Assembly (NCBI RefSeq): GCF_026262505.1
Contig: NC_067205.1
Location: forward strand, 19,589,645 to 19,653,644
Reading direction: 5' to 3'
DNA length: 64,000 nucleotides
Source: Trichomonas vaginalis G3
Taxonomy: Eukaryota > Parabasalia > Trichomonadida > Trichomonadidae
Shown: one piece after another, positions 1 to 9,007 of the stretch
How the letters are laid out: each line of letters opens with the position of its first letter
Position numbering within the stretch: position 1 is the stretch's first letter
The notes under the pieces: model-generated
Told to the model about the DNA's origin: nothing
What the model saw: only the letters and a program-made list of their open reading frames with translations
Databases searched by the model: none
Position numbers and translations under genes: made by a program

Positions 1-2
1 AC

Positions 3-1136
3 GTTCAATCTTTGGATGAACTCGGTGAAAATAAAAGGTTAAATTTCAACAAAACATATAGAAATGAAACATTGTTTAAAGTTCATTCAGAACCTAACCA
101 AGATGGAAACAAACCTACTTTTGTTTCTGCAGACTATGGAACTACAATGAGATGGGGTCATAAAGCTAATCCGGATAGGTGGTTCATAAACTTACAACCT
201 CAATTCCAAGAAGTTGTAGACGCAATGGAAGTGAATGGTGAACCAGATATAGCTGGTATTTTAAGCGCGGCTTTAATGCCATTGAAAGATATGAAAGATG
301 CAGATATTTTGGACCAGTATGAAATGAACATGGCTGATGGAAATATAACACCTGACGTTCTAAAACATTTATCTCAAAGAACTACACAGAACCATAGAGA
401 TGGTATATTTGGTGAAGAGTTTAGAAAGAAAGTTAGGGAGGGAGAAGGAAGAGAACCTATTGTACATGACCTTGCAAACGAAAGTTTGCAAAATGTCATA
501 AAAACTTACTTTGCAGACAATGAACTGAGAAGGGATGAATATTTAAGAAAACTCAAATGGACAGTACCAAATGAAATGTTAGTATTGAAAAACATGTTCC
601 TTGACAAAATAAAACCAACTACAGAAATAAATGACCCAAGCCTGAAACGTTGGGTAAAAGCTTTCCCATTCACAAAAGATATTGTTGGTAACATGGAAAG
701 AAAACCAGAATGGCTACAAAAACATATATTTGGAAACGAGCTTATTCCATATGGACAGGCACTGTTTGAAGAGCTTGAACCGGAAACTCAGGAAAGAGTC
801 ATGCAAACAATACGCGAAGACTCAAATACAAACTATGACAAAATCTTTCTAGGATATAGGTTACCTGAGATGGGCGACCAGAGCCCAAAGGCAAAAAGGA
901 CATGGGAAATTTACAACATACTAGGTGAACATGAGGCAAAGATGCAACAACTTGAAGCAGAGGGCAAGTTACCAAAAGCGACACCAAAGAAGAAGAGAAG
1001 AGTAGAACAAAGTGAAAGTAGTGAAGAAGTAACTTCATCTAGTGAAAGTAGTGGCAATGAAGGAAAAAGAAGAGTTAAAAACTCAGTCAGGAAGAAAGTA
1101 AAGCTTGGTCCGAGCGGGTTCTATTATGACATATAA
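3..1136 (+). CDS. Polinton protein upstream of capsid gene, 5'-partial
   Basis: The frame is open to the left edge of the window, so the true start is not visible. The visible 378 codons are mostly hydrophilic. The C-terminal 60 residues hold a basic cluster (TPKKKRRVEQ, like a nuclear localisation signal), a Ser/Glu-rich stretch and a second basic cluster before a GFYYDI end. It ends 32 bp before the major capsid gene on the same strand, so a virion or assembly role is plausible from position only. I do not recognise a domain. Confidence 0.7.
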   Translation, partial: VQSLDELGENKRLNFNKTYRNETLFKVHSEPNQDGNKPTFVSADYGTTMRWGHKANPDRWFINLQPQFQEVVDAMEVNGEPDIAGILSAALMPLKDMKDADILDQYEMNMADGNITPDVLKHLSQRTTQNHRDGIFGEEFRKKVREGEGREPIVHDLANESLQNVIKTYFADNELRRDEYLRKLKWTVPNEMLVLKNMFLDKIKPTTEINDPSLKRWVKAFPFTKDIVGNMERKPEWLQKHIFGNELIPYGQALFEELEPETQERVMQTIREDSNTNYDKIFLGYRLPEMGDQSPKAKRTWEIYNILGEHEAKMQQLEAEGKLPKATPKKKRRVEQSESSEEVTSSSESSGNEGKRRVKNSVRKKVKLGPSGFYYDI

Positions 1137-1168
1137 ATCCAACTATTCTATATTTTTACCCATATGAA

Positions 1169-2776
1169 ATGTACGCCGCTCAGAATATAACGCCAACAGT
1201 TTTGGATGCCATGAATGGAAATGTTTCCGAATGGTATAACGAATGCGACAATGCTATTAGAAGGTCAGAAATAGTTCCTGGAACTTACGAATATACAACT
1301 GCTGTTTCTTATGGAAACGTAGGTGAGTTTGGAGAAGGTTCTTCAACAACAGTAGATATTGCTTGCGACAGGTTTCATATAATTTCTATTGACAACTCAT
1401 TCTTATACGTGGAACAAGACATTGAAATAAAACCTTCTGCCAAGTTGTCTGACAAGAAAGGTTGCAATGGAATTTTCTATGTCGGATACCAATATGCTCC
1501 AGAAGTTTTCATGGAATATAAGATATATTCTAACTCTGACTTAGTTCAAACAGTAACATGGGCAAACTATGAATGGTTCGCTTTGAGAAACTCAGTACAA
1601 CCACAAGCTAGAGAACAAACAGACCAGTATGCAACCATTGAGAAAATAAGAAGACTTGACCCTAACGTTCCAGGAGTTTATGTTAACCTTTCTGGACAAA
1701 CTGCAGCAGCAGTAACCAAAGTAAAACTGAAACTTAGAGTTCCTTTGTCATCTTTCCTTATCTTCAGGTTTTTAAGATACTTGCCAAACTGGGCAGGAAA
1801 AATTTCTATCGAACTTACTCCAAGCAAAAATAACTTAGTCATTGCACCAACACAAGACCCATTCACTCTTACAGACGTAAAGGGAGCAAATCAAACGTCA
1901 TTCGCCGAATTTTGCAAAGACAAAGTTGACTTAGACTTTGGTTTCTCAAACTTCAACACTGAAGTAAACTATTATTTCAATGCTGCTGGAACTGCTTGGG
2001 ACCCAGTTAAGTTTACATGCGAAAAATTTGAATGCAAGAGAATAGAAAGCAGACTTGCAGTCTATATGTTGGACCCAGATATTTCAAATGCTTTAGCTGC
2101 CAAATATATTGCAGTTCCACTTATGTTCCCTATACACCAAATATCTGTCAAAGACTTTGCAGGTGAAGTTGGAAACCAAAGTGCTGACCCAGGTGCAAGA
2201 ACAGATATTGCTTTAACAACTGCAATGAAACATGCAGATACTATGTTTGTACTGTTCAGACGAACTATAAATGACTATTCTTGTTTCTACAACCCCGGTA
2301 TTAAATATCATATAAACATAGATGGCAAATATTATCCAAGAGAAGAATATTCTACAGTTGAGGATATGAGGTCATACAACTTGACATTAGATGCTATGAA
2401 CTTTAACAACAACTTCACAACAACCATTAACCCTGAAATGCAAAGTTCTATTATGCCATATGTGAAAGTATGGACCCATGCAGGAGGTCAAAAAACTCAA
2501 TATACAAATGGAGACCGTTCAAACTTTTGGCTTGGCATTCCATTTGCTGACTCAGAAGACTTTATGGGTGGTATTTCAACTGTTGGTACAGTTCAAATAC
2601 AATATACTGGTGACAGAGACGGTCCAGATGAATTGAAAGCAAAGAAGTTTACAAAACCAATAGCACTTTTCACGGAAGATGCTCTTTTGAAGATTCGTTC
2701 GATGAAACCTGCTGGAGCTCCTCAGATTGGCATAACGACAGCTTCCATCGAGCAGATTTTGGCAGCAGGTCAGTAA
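1169..2776 (+). CDS. Polinton major capsid protein (double jelly-roll)
   Basis: 535 residues, right length for a Polinton double-jelly-roll major capsid protein, which forms the trimeric shell capsomers of the predicted virion. The segment near residues 190-215 (KLRVPLSSFLIFRFLRYLP) matches a corresponding RLRIPVRKFLPLEAIRFIP segment in the capsid gene of Polinton C, and many beta-rich, aromatic stretches follow. It sits in the structural block between the 5'-partial gene and the penton-like gene. The call rests on family length, context and the A/C resemblance; a structure-based search would settle it. Confidence 0.75.
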   Translation: MYAAQNITPTVLDAMNGNVSEWYNECDNAIRRSEIVPGTYEYTTAVSYGNVGEFGEGSSTTVDIACDRFHIISIDNSFLYVEQDIEIKPSAKLSDKKGCNGIFYVGYQYAPEVFMEYKIYSNSDLVQTVTWANYEWFALRNSVQPQAREQTDQYATIEKIRRLDPNVPGVYVNLSGQTAAAVTKVKLKLRVPLSSFLIFRFLRYLPNWAGKISIELTPSKNNLVIAPTQDPFTLTDVKGANQTSFAEFCKDKVDLDFGFSNFNTEVNYYFNAAGTAWDPVKFTCEKFECKRIESRLAVYMLDPDISNALAAKYIAVPLMFPIHQISVKDFAGEVGNQSADPGARTDIALTTAMKHADTMFVLFRRTINDYSCFYNPGIKYHINIDGKYYPREEYSTVEDMRSYNLTLDAMNFNNNFTTTINPEMQSSIMPYVKVWTHAGGQKTQYTNGDRSNFWLGIPFADSEDFMGGISTVGTVQIQYTGDRDGPDELKAKKFTKPIALFTEDALLKIRSMKPAGAPQIGITTASIEQILAAGQ

Positions 2777-3089
2777 GTTGTTCTTGAACTGACTTCTCTC
2801 CGTCAAATATTGACAGTACGCCAGTTTTGACATAAAATTGTAAGATAAACTTACCTTTAGAAATATCTGTAAGTTTTGTTGTTATATTTTTGTCAACGTC
2901 AAGAACTTTCACCATTTCAGTTATACCAACTTTCTTTGCTTTATGAAAATATTTTGGTTCAGCAAATATTGCTATTCTATAACATTTTCCATTGTTTGTG
3001 TAAAGAACTATTCTGTCAATGAACTTGTATTGTTTGTGTGTGTAAACTTTGTTCTGCTTCAATTCGAAGAGATACTCAAATACGTCCAT
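2670..3089 (-). CDS. Unknown small Polinton protein, convergent with capsid gene
   Basis: 139 codons on the minus strand; its last 107 bp overlap the 3' end of the capsid gene tail to tail. It is divergent from the gene starting at 3108 with only 18 bp between start codons, so the two probably share a promoter. The protein begins MDVFEYLFELKQNKVY and is mixed charged and hydrophobic with no known domain. The overlap could mean that its real stop was once nearer the start. Function unknown. Confidence 0.5.
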   Translation of the reverse strand: MDVFEYLFELKQNKVYTHKQYKFIDRIVLYTNNGKCYRIAIFAEPKYFHKAKKVGITEMVKVLDVDKNITTKLTDISKGKFILQFYVKTGVLSIFDGEKSVQEQLTDLLPKSARWKLSLCQSEELQQVSSNESSKEHLP

Positions 3090-3107
3090 CTTTTTATTCG
3101 AAGTAAA

Positions 3108-3689
3108 ATGTCATTTCCGAAAAATAGAAGCGTAAGTGTTTCAAAAGGTTTAATGGCGGTGGCAGATGTGAAGTTAAATTCACCAACTCAAACAAACAGT
3201 CAAAGTGTTGTTGTCAATGTCAAAGACAGAGATGTTGAAGTGGGGAAACCATACGAAGACGAAGATGGTATAACAATAGTTCCTGTAAAAGAACAACCAA
3301 CATATCCTGAAGTTAGCAGAGACTTAAGTTCTGTTGCAGATATTCGAAATGACTACCAACAACTTAAAGACAAACTTAAAACTCAGGAGAAGATTTGTCA
3401 AGCTTTAGGTATAATGTTAAACTTGGTCGAACACAACCCTGTAAAAGTGAACTCATATGTCATTGCACCTCATGAAGTTTTGAAAGAACTATTGAAACTT
3501 TTGACAGAGGCAGACGATATAAACATCAAAGAAATAGAACCCGACATTGCTTGCTGTGGTGTTTCATATAATGTCATTGACAAGATATACGTTATGAAAG
3601 GAGGTGAAACGTTGAACTTAAAATATAGTTTCCCAGACGTTATAAAAATATTTGACGACCACAACATTTCATTAAAATTTAGTTGCTAA
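3108..3689 (+). CDS. Conserved Polinton virion-block protein
   Basis: 193 residues from the ATG at 3108, chosen because the earlier in-frame codons lie in the divergent neighbour. The C-terminal half has a Cys-Cys motif (DIACCGVSYNVIDKIYVMKG) and a beta-strand pattern. A homologue with ECCGQTPIFMKIGNIRI lies in Polinton C at 39770-40378. In both elements it sits beside the penton-like gene, only 4 bp away here. Probably a minor virion component; no domain recognised. Confidence 0.7.
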   Translation: MSFPKNRSVSVSKGLMAVADVKLNSPTQTNSQSVVVNVKDRDVEVGKPYEDEDGITIVPVKEQPTYPEVSRDLSSVADIRNDYQQLKDKLKTQEKICQALGIMLNLVEHNPVKVNSYVIAPHEVLKELLKLLTEADDINIKEIEPDIACCGVSYNVIDKIYVMKGGETLNLKYSFPDVIKIFDDHNISLKFSC

Positions 3690-3693
3690 GTAA

Positions 3694-4470
3694 ATGGCAG
3701 AAGACATAGTGGTTTATACTATTACGACTAAAAACCCTGAGTCATATAATTCTATAACAACAAACTTACAAAGTCCTCAAGGACGATATTGTAAACTAAC
3801 CTTAAACACAATGACGACTAAAGCCTGTTTTGCTCTTTTGACACCAGAAGACTTTGTTGTTGTGAATGGTAAAAGATACTCCTTTGAAGATACTTACTCA
3901 GATATACCACCAACAGGTTTTGTTGACTTATTTAATACTTTAAGGACGGATGTAACATGTGCTGCAACTAGAGCAGGTTTCATTATGTTTGGATGTCCGA
4001 CTGAGTTTAGTATAAACGATATGAGCTATAATACAAAACTTATATCTGGTTTTTACTACCAACAGTTTCCTATAACAGGAAAAGGTGTCATACAAGGTCT
4101 ATCTGTTCCATTGACTTTAAGTACACCTATTTTATATATTGTTTCAAACTTAGGTTCAAAGTGTTATTCGAATGTCGACAGAAACTACTATGACCAAAAG
4201 ATACTCATGCGTATAAACAACACTTTCTCTGCTGGTTTGCCTATTGTTCATTCGAATGCAGAGTTTTCAGCTTTAGTAAACTCAAACACTTTAGCAAACA
4301 TAAACTTAACCTTAGTTGACGCAAACTTTGTTCCTGTAAAACTTTTATGTCCTATGTATTTGTCAATGACGGCAGAAAGTTTCGAATTGGAAGATGCAAC
4401 TGGTGAAAGTATTGTACTACAAGAACAACTTCAACAACAAATAGCTCAAGAACAACAAAGTCAAGAATAA
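3694..4470 (+). CDS. Penton-like minor capsid protein (candidate)
   Basis: 258 residues, beta-rich, with a late motif (NLTLVDANFVPVKLLCPM) that matches LVDFQGEPVELKAPVRM in the counterpart of Polinton C. Polintons normally encode a single-jelly-roll penton protein filling the vertices beside the double-jelly-roll capsid, and this is the best candidate by size, fold pattern and position. The C-terminus is Gln-rich (LQQQIAQEQQSQE). It is followed by an A/T tract that also precedes several other genes of this element. Confidence 0.6.
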   Translation: MAEDIVVYTITTKNPESYNSITTNLQSPQGRYCKLTLNTMTTKACFALLTPEDFVVVNGKRYSFEDTYSDIPPTGFVDLFNTLRTDVTCAATRAGFIMFGCPTEFSINDMSYNTKLISGFYYQQFPITGKGVIQGLSVPLTLSTPILYIVSNLGSKCYSNVDRNYYDQKILMRINNTFSAGLPIVHSNAEFSALVNSNTLANINLTLVDANFVPVKLLCPMYLSMTAESFELEDATGESIVLQEQLQQQIAQEQQSQE

Positions 4471-4499
4471 AAAAAATATTTTTTTTTATTTTTATAAAA

Positions 4500-5735
4500 A
4501 TGTACAGAATAGATGTTTCAGATTTTTATGACTTCCAAGCCTTCAGAAATATGTGTCCATTTAGAGACTATAACAAAGCAGTCGAGAATTTGAAACGTTT
4601 AGTCATTTATGTCGACTCTGCCCCAGAATGTTATGTCATGAAAGAATGGGATGTTGTCTTTAACAAACCAAGAGCGACAATAGTTTCAGAACAAGAATGT
4701 AGACAGAAACTTAAGAAAATAAAAGTCGTACAAGTTGGTATGAAGATGTTAGATGCTTGGGATATCTTATTGTCAAAGTTAGAAGATTTTTCAGTTCGTG
4801 GTATAAAGTTCTATACACCTTCTCCAAACTTCTATTCTATCTTCACTGGATATAAATACGAACAAGTAGAATGGAAAGAAAATGTTATAGAAGCTTGGTT
4901 AGACCATGTCAAAGAAATTATATGCAATGGAAACGAAAGAGTCTATGAGTATATCTTATGTTGGTTTGCAAACATCTTACAACATCCAAGTGCTAAAAAT
5001 GAAACTGCTCTCATCATAATTGGAAAACAAGGAACTGGTAAGAACACTTTCTTTACAGATATCTTATGCAAACTGTTAGAGGGCTATTCGAATCCGAATA
5101 TGACAAACTTAGAAAACATCTGCGGTAAATTTAACTCTTCAATAGAGAATATGAAACTTATAGTATGTAACGAACTTCAAAGTATAGATACAACAAAAGT
5201 TTTGAACTCAGATGCTTTGAAGAGTCTTATAACAGACAAAGTTGGAGTTGTTGAAAGAAAATATAAAGACCAAAGAGTTTGTGAAAATGTTGCAAACTTC
5301 GTCATGGTTTCAAACAATGCTGTTCCGATGAAGTTAGAAAGTTCTGACAGAAGATATGTAGTTGTCAGAACGTCAGATTCTCATATGCAAGATACAGAAT
5401 ATTTTGACGCTTTGTCAGAAACTTTGACATCTGACTTTTACAACCACTTGTTCTCATATTTCATGACATTAGATATTTCTAAGTTCAATCCAAGACAAAT
5501 TCCACATACCGAAGAGAGACAAACATTGTTAGAAGCAAACAAGAGTGTATATGAACTGTTCATAGATGAAACTGACTTTGAGTGTTTAGATGAAAGGTCA
5601 TTGTACGATTCGTATAAACAGTATTGTCAAGAGTATGGTTATATGACAGCGTCTAAACGAACATTCTTGGCAAATGTCAAAAGTCTTTTAGACGTACAGA
5701 ATGGTGTATATACAAAGAAAAATTTTTCTGAGTAA
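4500..5735 (+). CDS. Superfamily 3 helicase
   Basis: 411 residues. Walker A is IIGKQGTGKNTFF near residue 175, Walker B is LIVCNELQ near residue 222, motif C is FVMVSNNAVP near residue 262, and an arginine-finger-like SSDRRYVVVR follows. This set defines the SF3 (D5-like, DUF5906-type) replicative helicases of nucleocytoplasmic viruses and related elements, which unwind the template for the element's polymerase. A run of A and T with the start ATG directly behind it (4471-4499) looks like the promoter. Confidence 0.9.
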   Translation: MYRIDVSDFYDFQAFRNMCPFRDYNKAVENLKRLVIYVDSAPECYVMKEWDVVFNKPRATIVSEQECRQKLKKIKVVQVGMKMLDAWDILLSKLEDFSVRGIKFYTPSPNFYSIFTGYKYEQVEWKENVIEAWLDHVKEIICNGNERVYEYILCWFANILQHPSAKNETALIIIGKQGTGKNTFFTDILCKLLEGYSNPNMTNLENICGKFNSSIENMKLIVCNELQSIDTTKVLNSDALKSLITDKVGVVERKYKDQRVCENVANFVMVSNNAVPMKLESSDRRYVVVRTSDSHMQDTEYFDALSETLTSDFYNHLFSYFMTLDISKFNPRQIPHTEERQTLLEANKSVYELFIDETDFECLDERSLYDSYKQYCQEYGYMTASKRTFLANVKSLLDVQNGVYTKKNFSE

Positions 5736-5772
5736 ATTTTAAAAAAATATTTTTTTTTATCCGATAGAAAAG

Positions 5773-6192
5773 ATGGCAAAATTCATCTCAGTCAACAAGT
5801 ACATGTCAGGACTTAAAGAAGAACTAGACCCATTCACATATTTGAATGTTTACTTCTACCATTTTGAAAAGTCTACATTTGACAAAGTTTGGAACATCGA
5901 ACCGGTTAAGTTTGCTATTGTGACTAAAAATGGTGCGAAATTTGAAGACTTAGACATAGAAGGTTTGTTAACAGTCAAAGAAAGTTTTGACAGAAGGTTT
6001 TCAAACCTTAAAGAAGGCAAAGCATACAAACTTGTTATACCTTATGAACCAAAGAAAGCAGACGACTATGAATATTATGAGTCTAAGATAGTTGAAGTTC
6101 AAGGTAAATTGGGTAAAAAGATTTTAGAGTCTAAGCCGGTGTTTGCTCCTAAAGAGGAAGAGAACATTGACATTGACCCAGAAATGTTCTAA
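5773..6192 (+). CDS. Possible single-strand DNA-binding protein
   Basis: 139 residues, 37 bp downstream of the helicase gene behind a similar A/T tract. The C-terminal tail is acidic and ends in an aromatic residue (EEENIDIDPEMF), the pattern seen in phage T7 gp2.5-like and bacterial SSB proteins, whose tail recruits polymerase. A protein with a comparable acidic end (EEIDPDVI) lies in Polinton C at 48614-49087. The SSB role is inference from tail, size and the helicase neighbour; no OB-fold could be confirmed by eye. Confidence 0.45.
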   Translation: MAKFISVNKYMSGLKEELDPFTYLNVYFYHFEKSTFDKVWNIEPVKFAIVTKNGAKFEDLDIEGLLTVKESFDRRFSNLKEGKAYKLVIPYEPKKADDYEYYESKIVEVQGKLGKKILESKPVFAPKEEENIDIDPEMF

Positions 6193-6208
6193 AAATAAAA
6201 TTTTATTT

Positions 6209-6655
6209 TTACATGTCAAATTTCTTCTTCGGTGGAACTGGTTCTTTCTTCTCTTCTTCTACTTTCTTTTCTTTCTTTTCTCTCTTCTTCTTTTCTGGTG
6301 GAGTTATGTCAAACTTCTCAGAACCATATTTATGTAAAAGTGCTTTGTCATTTAATAGCTCTTCTATTCTGTTTTCTATTTCATCTTCAAGAACAGCGCA
6401 TGTGTCTTCTTTGCATTCTAAGAAGTTTTGTTGGACTTCATCTCTCCAAGAGGCGTCATCTCTGTCAACAAGTCTGTCATTGACAAATTTTAAGACTGCT
6501 CTGCTTAATGTTTTATGGTTCTTGTCATATTCCCAGAAACAGAACTTTAGAACAAATTCACCTTTCTTGTTTACACTATGTAAGATTTTATGGTCTACAG
6601 ATGTTTTGCTGTCGAAAAGCTTGTCTCGAATATAGATGGCGAAATCGCTAGACAT
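6209..6655 (-). CDS. Unknown protein with Lys/Glu-rich tail
   Basis: 148 residues on the minus strand, converging on the candidate SSB gene with 16 bp between stops. The first 100 residues are a compact charged region; the last 40 are a Lys/Glu/Pro tail (PPEKKKREKKEKKVEEEKK). Such tails are common in nucleic-acid-associated viral proteins. It is divergent from the packaging ATPase gene. No family recognised. Confidence 0.6.
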   Translation of the reverse strand: MSSDFAIYIRDKLFDSKTSVDHKILHSVNKKGEFVLKFCFWEYDKNHKTLSRAVLKFVNDRLVDRDDASWRDEVQQNFLECKEDTCAVLEDEIENRIEELLNDKALLHKYGSEKFDITPPEKKKREKKEKKVEEEKKEPVPPKKKFDM

Positions 6656-6759
6656 TTTCTAAAAGATAAAAGTTTTAATTTTTCTAAAAATATGTTAGAA
6701 AAAAGTTTGCTGACATTGACAAGAAATTTGAGAATGTTTTAAATAAGAACAAGAGGAAG

Positions 6760-7566
6760 TTGGAAAATGCTCAGATAAAACCCATACATGACAAGTTCTT
6801 ATTTGCTCAGAATGGTATAACAGGTCTAATTGCACCACCTGGGTCGGGTAAGACTTTCACTTATCTTAAAATGGCTGCACAACAACAAGAACTAGATGAG
6901 AAGAACCCATTCTATGAGTTAGTTGTCATTTGTAGTACTTCTGGTCAATTTGACCAAACCGTCAATTCGTTCAAAGATATTATAAAGAAGTCAAAACTAG
7001 TATGTATAAAAGACTCTGAGTTGTTAGATTGGATAAAGAAGTACCAAAGAAGAGTTTTGAAGTACAATGCTATAAATGAGTATATAAATTCTAAGTTTAA
7101 AGACCCAAATGAGGAAATGCAGAGAATATTAGAGAAGAAACACTTCAGAAACAAACAGAAAGAGATAGAATACATTTCGAAGAAATTGCAATCTTACGAT
7201 TGGAAGACTTACCCTCATAGGTGTCTTCTTATCTTAGACGACTTCGCCTCTCATCCTTTGTTAAAGAATAGAGAACAAGACATGTGTCGAATTCTTAAGA
7301 AGCTCAGACACTTTAACATCTCTGTTGTCATTTGTGTACAGACAGCCAAGAGTTTAAGTAAGGATGTAAAGAGAATACTTACTGACATTGTACTTTTCCC
7401 CGGATTGTCCGAAGACGATTTCATGGAACTTATGAAAGAGTCCATGGCAGGTAAGTTTGACAGACATGAACTATGGGAGAAGTACAAAGTCATACAAGAC
7501 CCTCATACTTCTTTCAGAATTCATATCTACGCAAACAAAGTTCAAATTGTAAAAAGTCAAGCGTAA
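6760..7566 (+). CDS. Genome-packaging ATPase (FtsK/HerA, A32-like)
   Basis: About 268 residues. Walker A is GLIAPPGSGKTFTYLK at residues 22-37 and Walker B is RCLLILDDFASHP near residue 153, followed by a sensor-like Gln (VVICVQTAK). This is the A32-type ATPase that pumps DNA into double-jelly-roll capsids. Related ATPases lie in Polintons B (27364-28250) and C (38454-39341); B and C resemble each other far more than either resembles this one. The start codon is not settled: the coordinate marks where a clear frame begins. Confidence 0.85.
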   Translation: MENAQIKPIHDKFLFAQNGITGLIAPPGSGKTFTYLKMAAQQQELDEKNPFYELVVICSTSGQFDQTVNSFKDIIKKSKLVCIKDSELLDWIKKYQRRVLKYNAINEYINSKFKDPNEEMQRILEKKHFRNKQKEIEYISKKLQSYDWKTYPHRCLLILDDFASHPLLKNREQDMCRILKKLRHFNISVVICVQTAKSLSKDVKRILTDIVLFPGLSEDDFMELMKESMAGKFDRHELWEKYKVIQDPHTSFRIHIYANKVQIVKSQA

Positions 7567-7669
7567 AAATGTAAGTGTTTGAGTCTTAGTCTGTTGTGGT
7601 GCTGGTGCTTTAGGTTCCTCTGGCTTTGGAAGACATTCAGGAAGAGGAATGTCAGCCATTCGTTTGTGT

Positions 7670-8052
7670 CCTGTCGGAAGGAAGAACTTTTCCAGTTGGA
7701 TGGAAAAACTTTTCCTGTCGGAAGGAAGGACTTTTCCTGTTGGAAAGAAAAACTTTTCCTGTCGGAAAGAAAAACTTTTCCTGTCGGAAAGAAAAATTTT
7801 TCCTGTCGGAAAGAAAAACTTTTCCTGAAGGTCGGCCAAAAAGTTCTCAATTTTCGAAAATTTGAATGGTTTACGGACGGACAACTGGAAAAATTTTTCC
7901 TGTTGGAAAGAAAAATTTTTCCTGTCGGAAAGAAAAACTTTTCCTGTCGGAAAGAAAATTTTTTCCTGTCGGAAGGAAGAACTTTTCCTGTTGGAAAGAA
8001 AAACTTTTCCTGTCGGAAAGAAAAACTTTTCCTGTCGGAAGGAAGGACTCGG
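7670..8052. repeat. 22-bp minisatellite of small stem-loops, two arrays
   Basis: Seven near-identical 22-bp units at 7670-7823 and seven at 7899-8052, separated by 75 bp. Each unit is built on a stem-loop core, CTTTTCCTGTCGGAAAG, with A-rich flanks. Because 22 is not a multiple of 3, three units make a 22-residue superrepeat and most frames stay open on both strands; the long frames seen here are a by-product. The array fills the gap between two convergent genes (stops at 7566 and 8141), so it lies in both 3' regions. Confidence 0.9.
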
Positions 8053-8140
8053 AATGCCAGAAGGACTCGGACAAGACAATTTACCTTATAGAGCTACCTG
8101 AGCCATCTTTGGTGTCAAGCTTGAAAAATAAATGGTTCAT

Positions 8141-8920
8141 CTACTCTGCTTGTTTGAAGTTGTCAAAATACTCTGTTATTTTTTCTTTCAGTAGCGGTAA
8201 ATCTTCTTTGAATGTAAGTATTGTACAACCTTTCATATCATAGTGTGTTTGAGGTAACGTATCTTGAACTATCTGTTTAACATCTTCATTCGGTGTCATT
8301 GAAATCGGTAAGTTTTCGCGATAGAACCAATTTCTGTCAGATTTGTAAATCTTAGCAAGGTCGTAAAAGCTTTTGTTGTTTCTTCTGACTAAATGCAACA
8401 TAACCATATCTCTGTCTTCTTCATTTTCCATCTCTTCAGTGTAAATCATATACTTATAGTTCTTTTCCTTTCCTTTTGGTACCGAACGTGGTATTCTTTT
8501 CTGTATGTTTTTGTCTTCTTTCATCATATCTTCTCTCTGCTTTGTACAAAGTTCGTCAAGTAGCATAAGTATGTAGATTGCATAACGAGGTGAAGCCCAC
8601 ATTGCTATTGAACTAACTAGGAACTTATGAACATATATACCTTTTAGATGTGATGGTAAGTTTTGTCTGTCTTGGTACATCTTTTTAAGTTCTACATGTT
8701 CAAACTCACTGAGGAGTTCATGAGTGCTATTTAATTCAAACCAGTCTTGTGGTTTCTTAGTATCTGGAGCAAAACATGCTGTCAAAATACTTTGCATTTG
8801 GTACATGTCGTCTTTGACCGAACGAATGAGACGGAGTTGTTTGTTTAACTGAACCCACTCGTATTCTTCACTTATGGCTTCATGAACGATAGCAGTTGTT
8901 GTGTTCTCTGATGTTGACAT
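8141..8920 (-). CDS. KilA-N domain protein
   Basis: 259 residues from the ATG at 8920, which follows the shared leader motif at 8921-8940. The KilA-N core is visible in the first half (DWFELNSTHELL ... LKGIYVHKFLVSSIAMWASP), a DNA-binding fold common in large DNA viruses and phages. The second half is basic and charged (KRIPRSVPKGKEKNYKYMIY) and ends with a conserved TILTFKEDLPLLKEKI segment. A close homologue lies in Polinton C at 47561-48386. Probably a DNA-binding regulator; targets unknown. Confidence 0.8.
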   Translation of the reverse strand: MSTSENTTTAIVHEAISEEYEWVQLNKQLRLIRSVKDDMYQMQSILTACFAPDTKKPQDWFELNSTHELLSEFEHVELKKMYQDRQNLPSHLKGIYVHKFLVSSIAMWASPRYAIYILMLLDELCTKQREDMMKEDKNIQKRIPRSVPKGKEKNYKYMIYTEEMENEEDRDMVMLHLVRRNNKSFYDLAKIYKSDRNWFYRENLPISMTPNEDVKQIVQDTLPQTHYDMKGCTILTFKEDLPLLKEKITEYFDNFKQAE

Positions 8921-8940
8921 TACTGTCTTTACATACAAAA
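8921..8940 (-). promoter_or_regulatory. Shared leader/promoter motif of accessory genes
   Basis: Read on the minus strand this is TTTTGTATGTAAAGACAG followed at once by the start codon region. The same motif precedes the HNH gene (9593-9610) and three genes of Polinton C (around 45713, 46842 and 47542), always within a few bases of the ATG and behind an A/T tract. A core promoter with a very short 5' leader is the simplest reading, as trichomonad initiators lie close to the ATG. Confidence 0.7.
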
Positions 8941-9007
8941 TAAAAAAATAAAAAAAAATAAAACTAACTTTATTTTTTGTGTTAAAGAAATGTTAAAAAT
9001 TCATGGT

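Noticed and set aside
7670-8052. CRISPR array
   Set aside because: Units are contiguous without unique spacers, in a eukaryotic element with no cas genes.
7579-8101. Long overlapping frames on both strands with repeats such as FPVGKKNFSCRKEK
   Set aside because: They are produced by a 22-bp tandem repeat lacking stops in most frames; no start or codon pattern of a gene.
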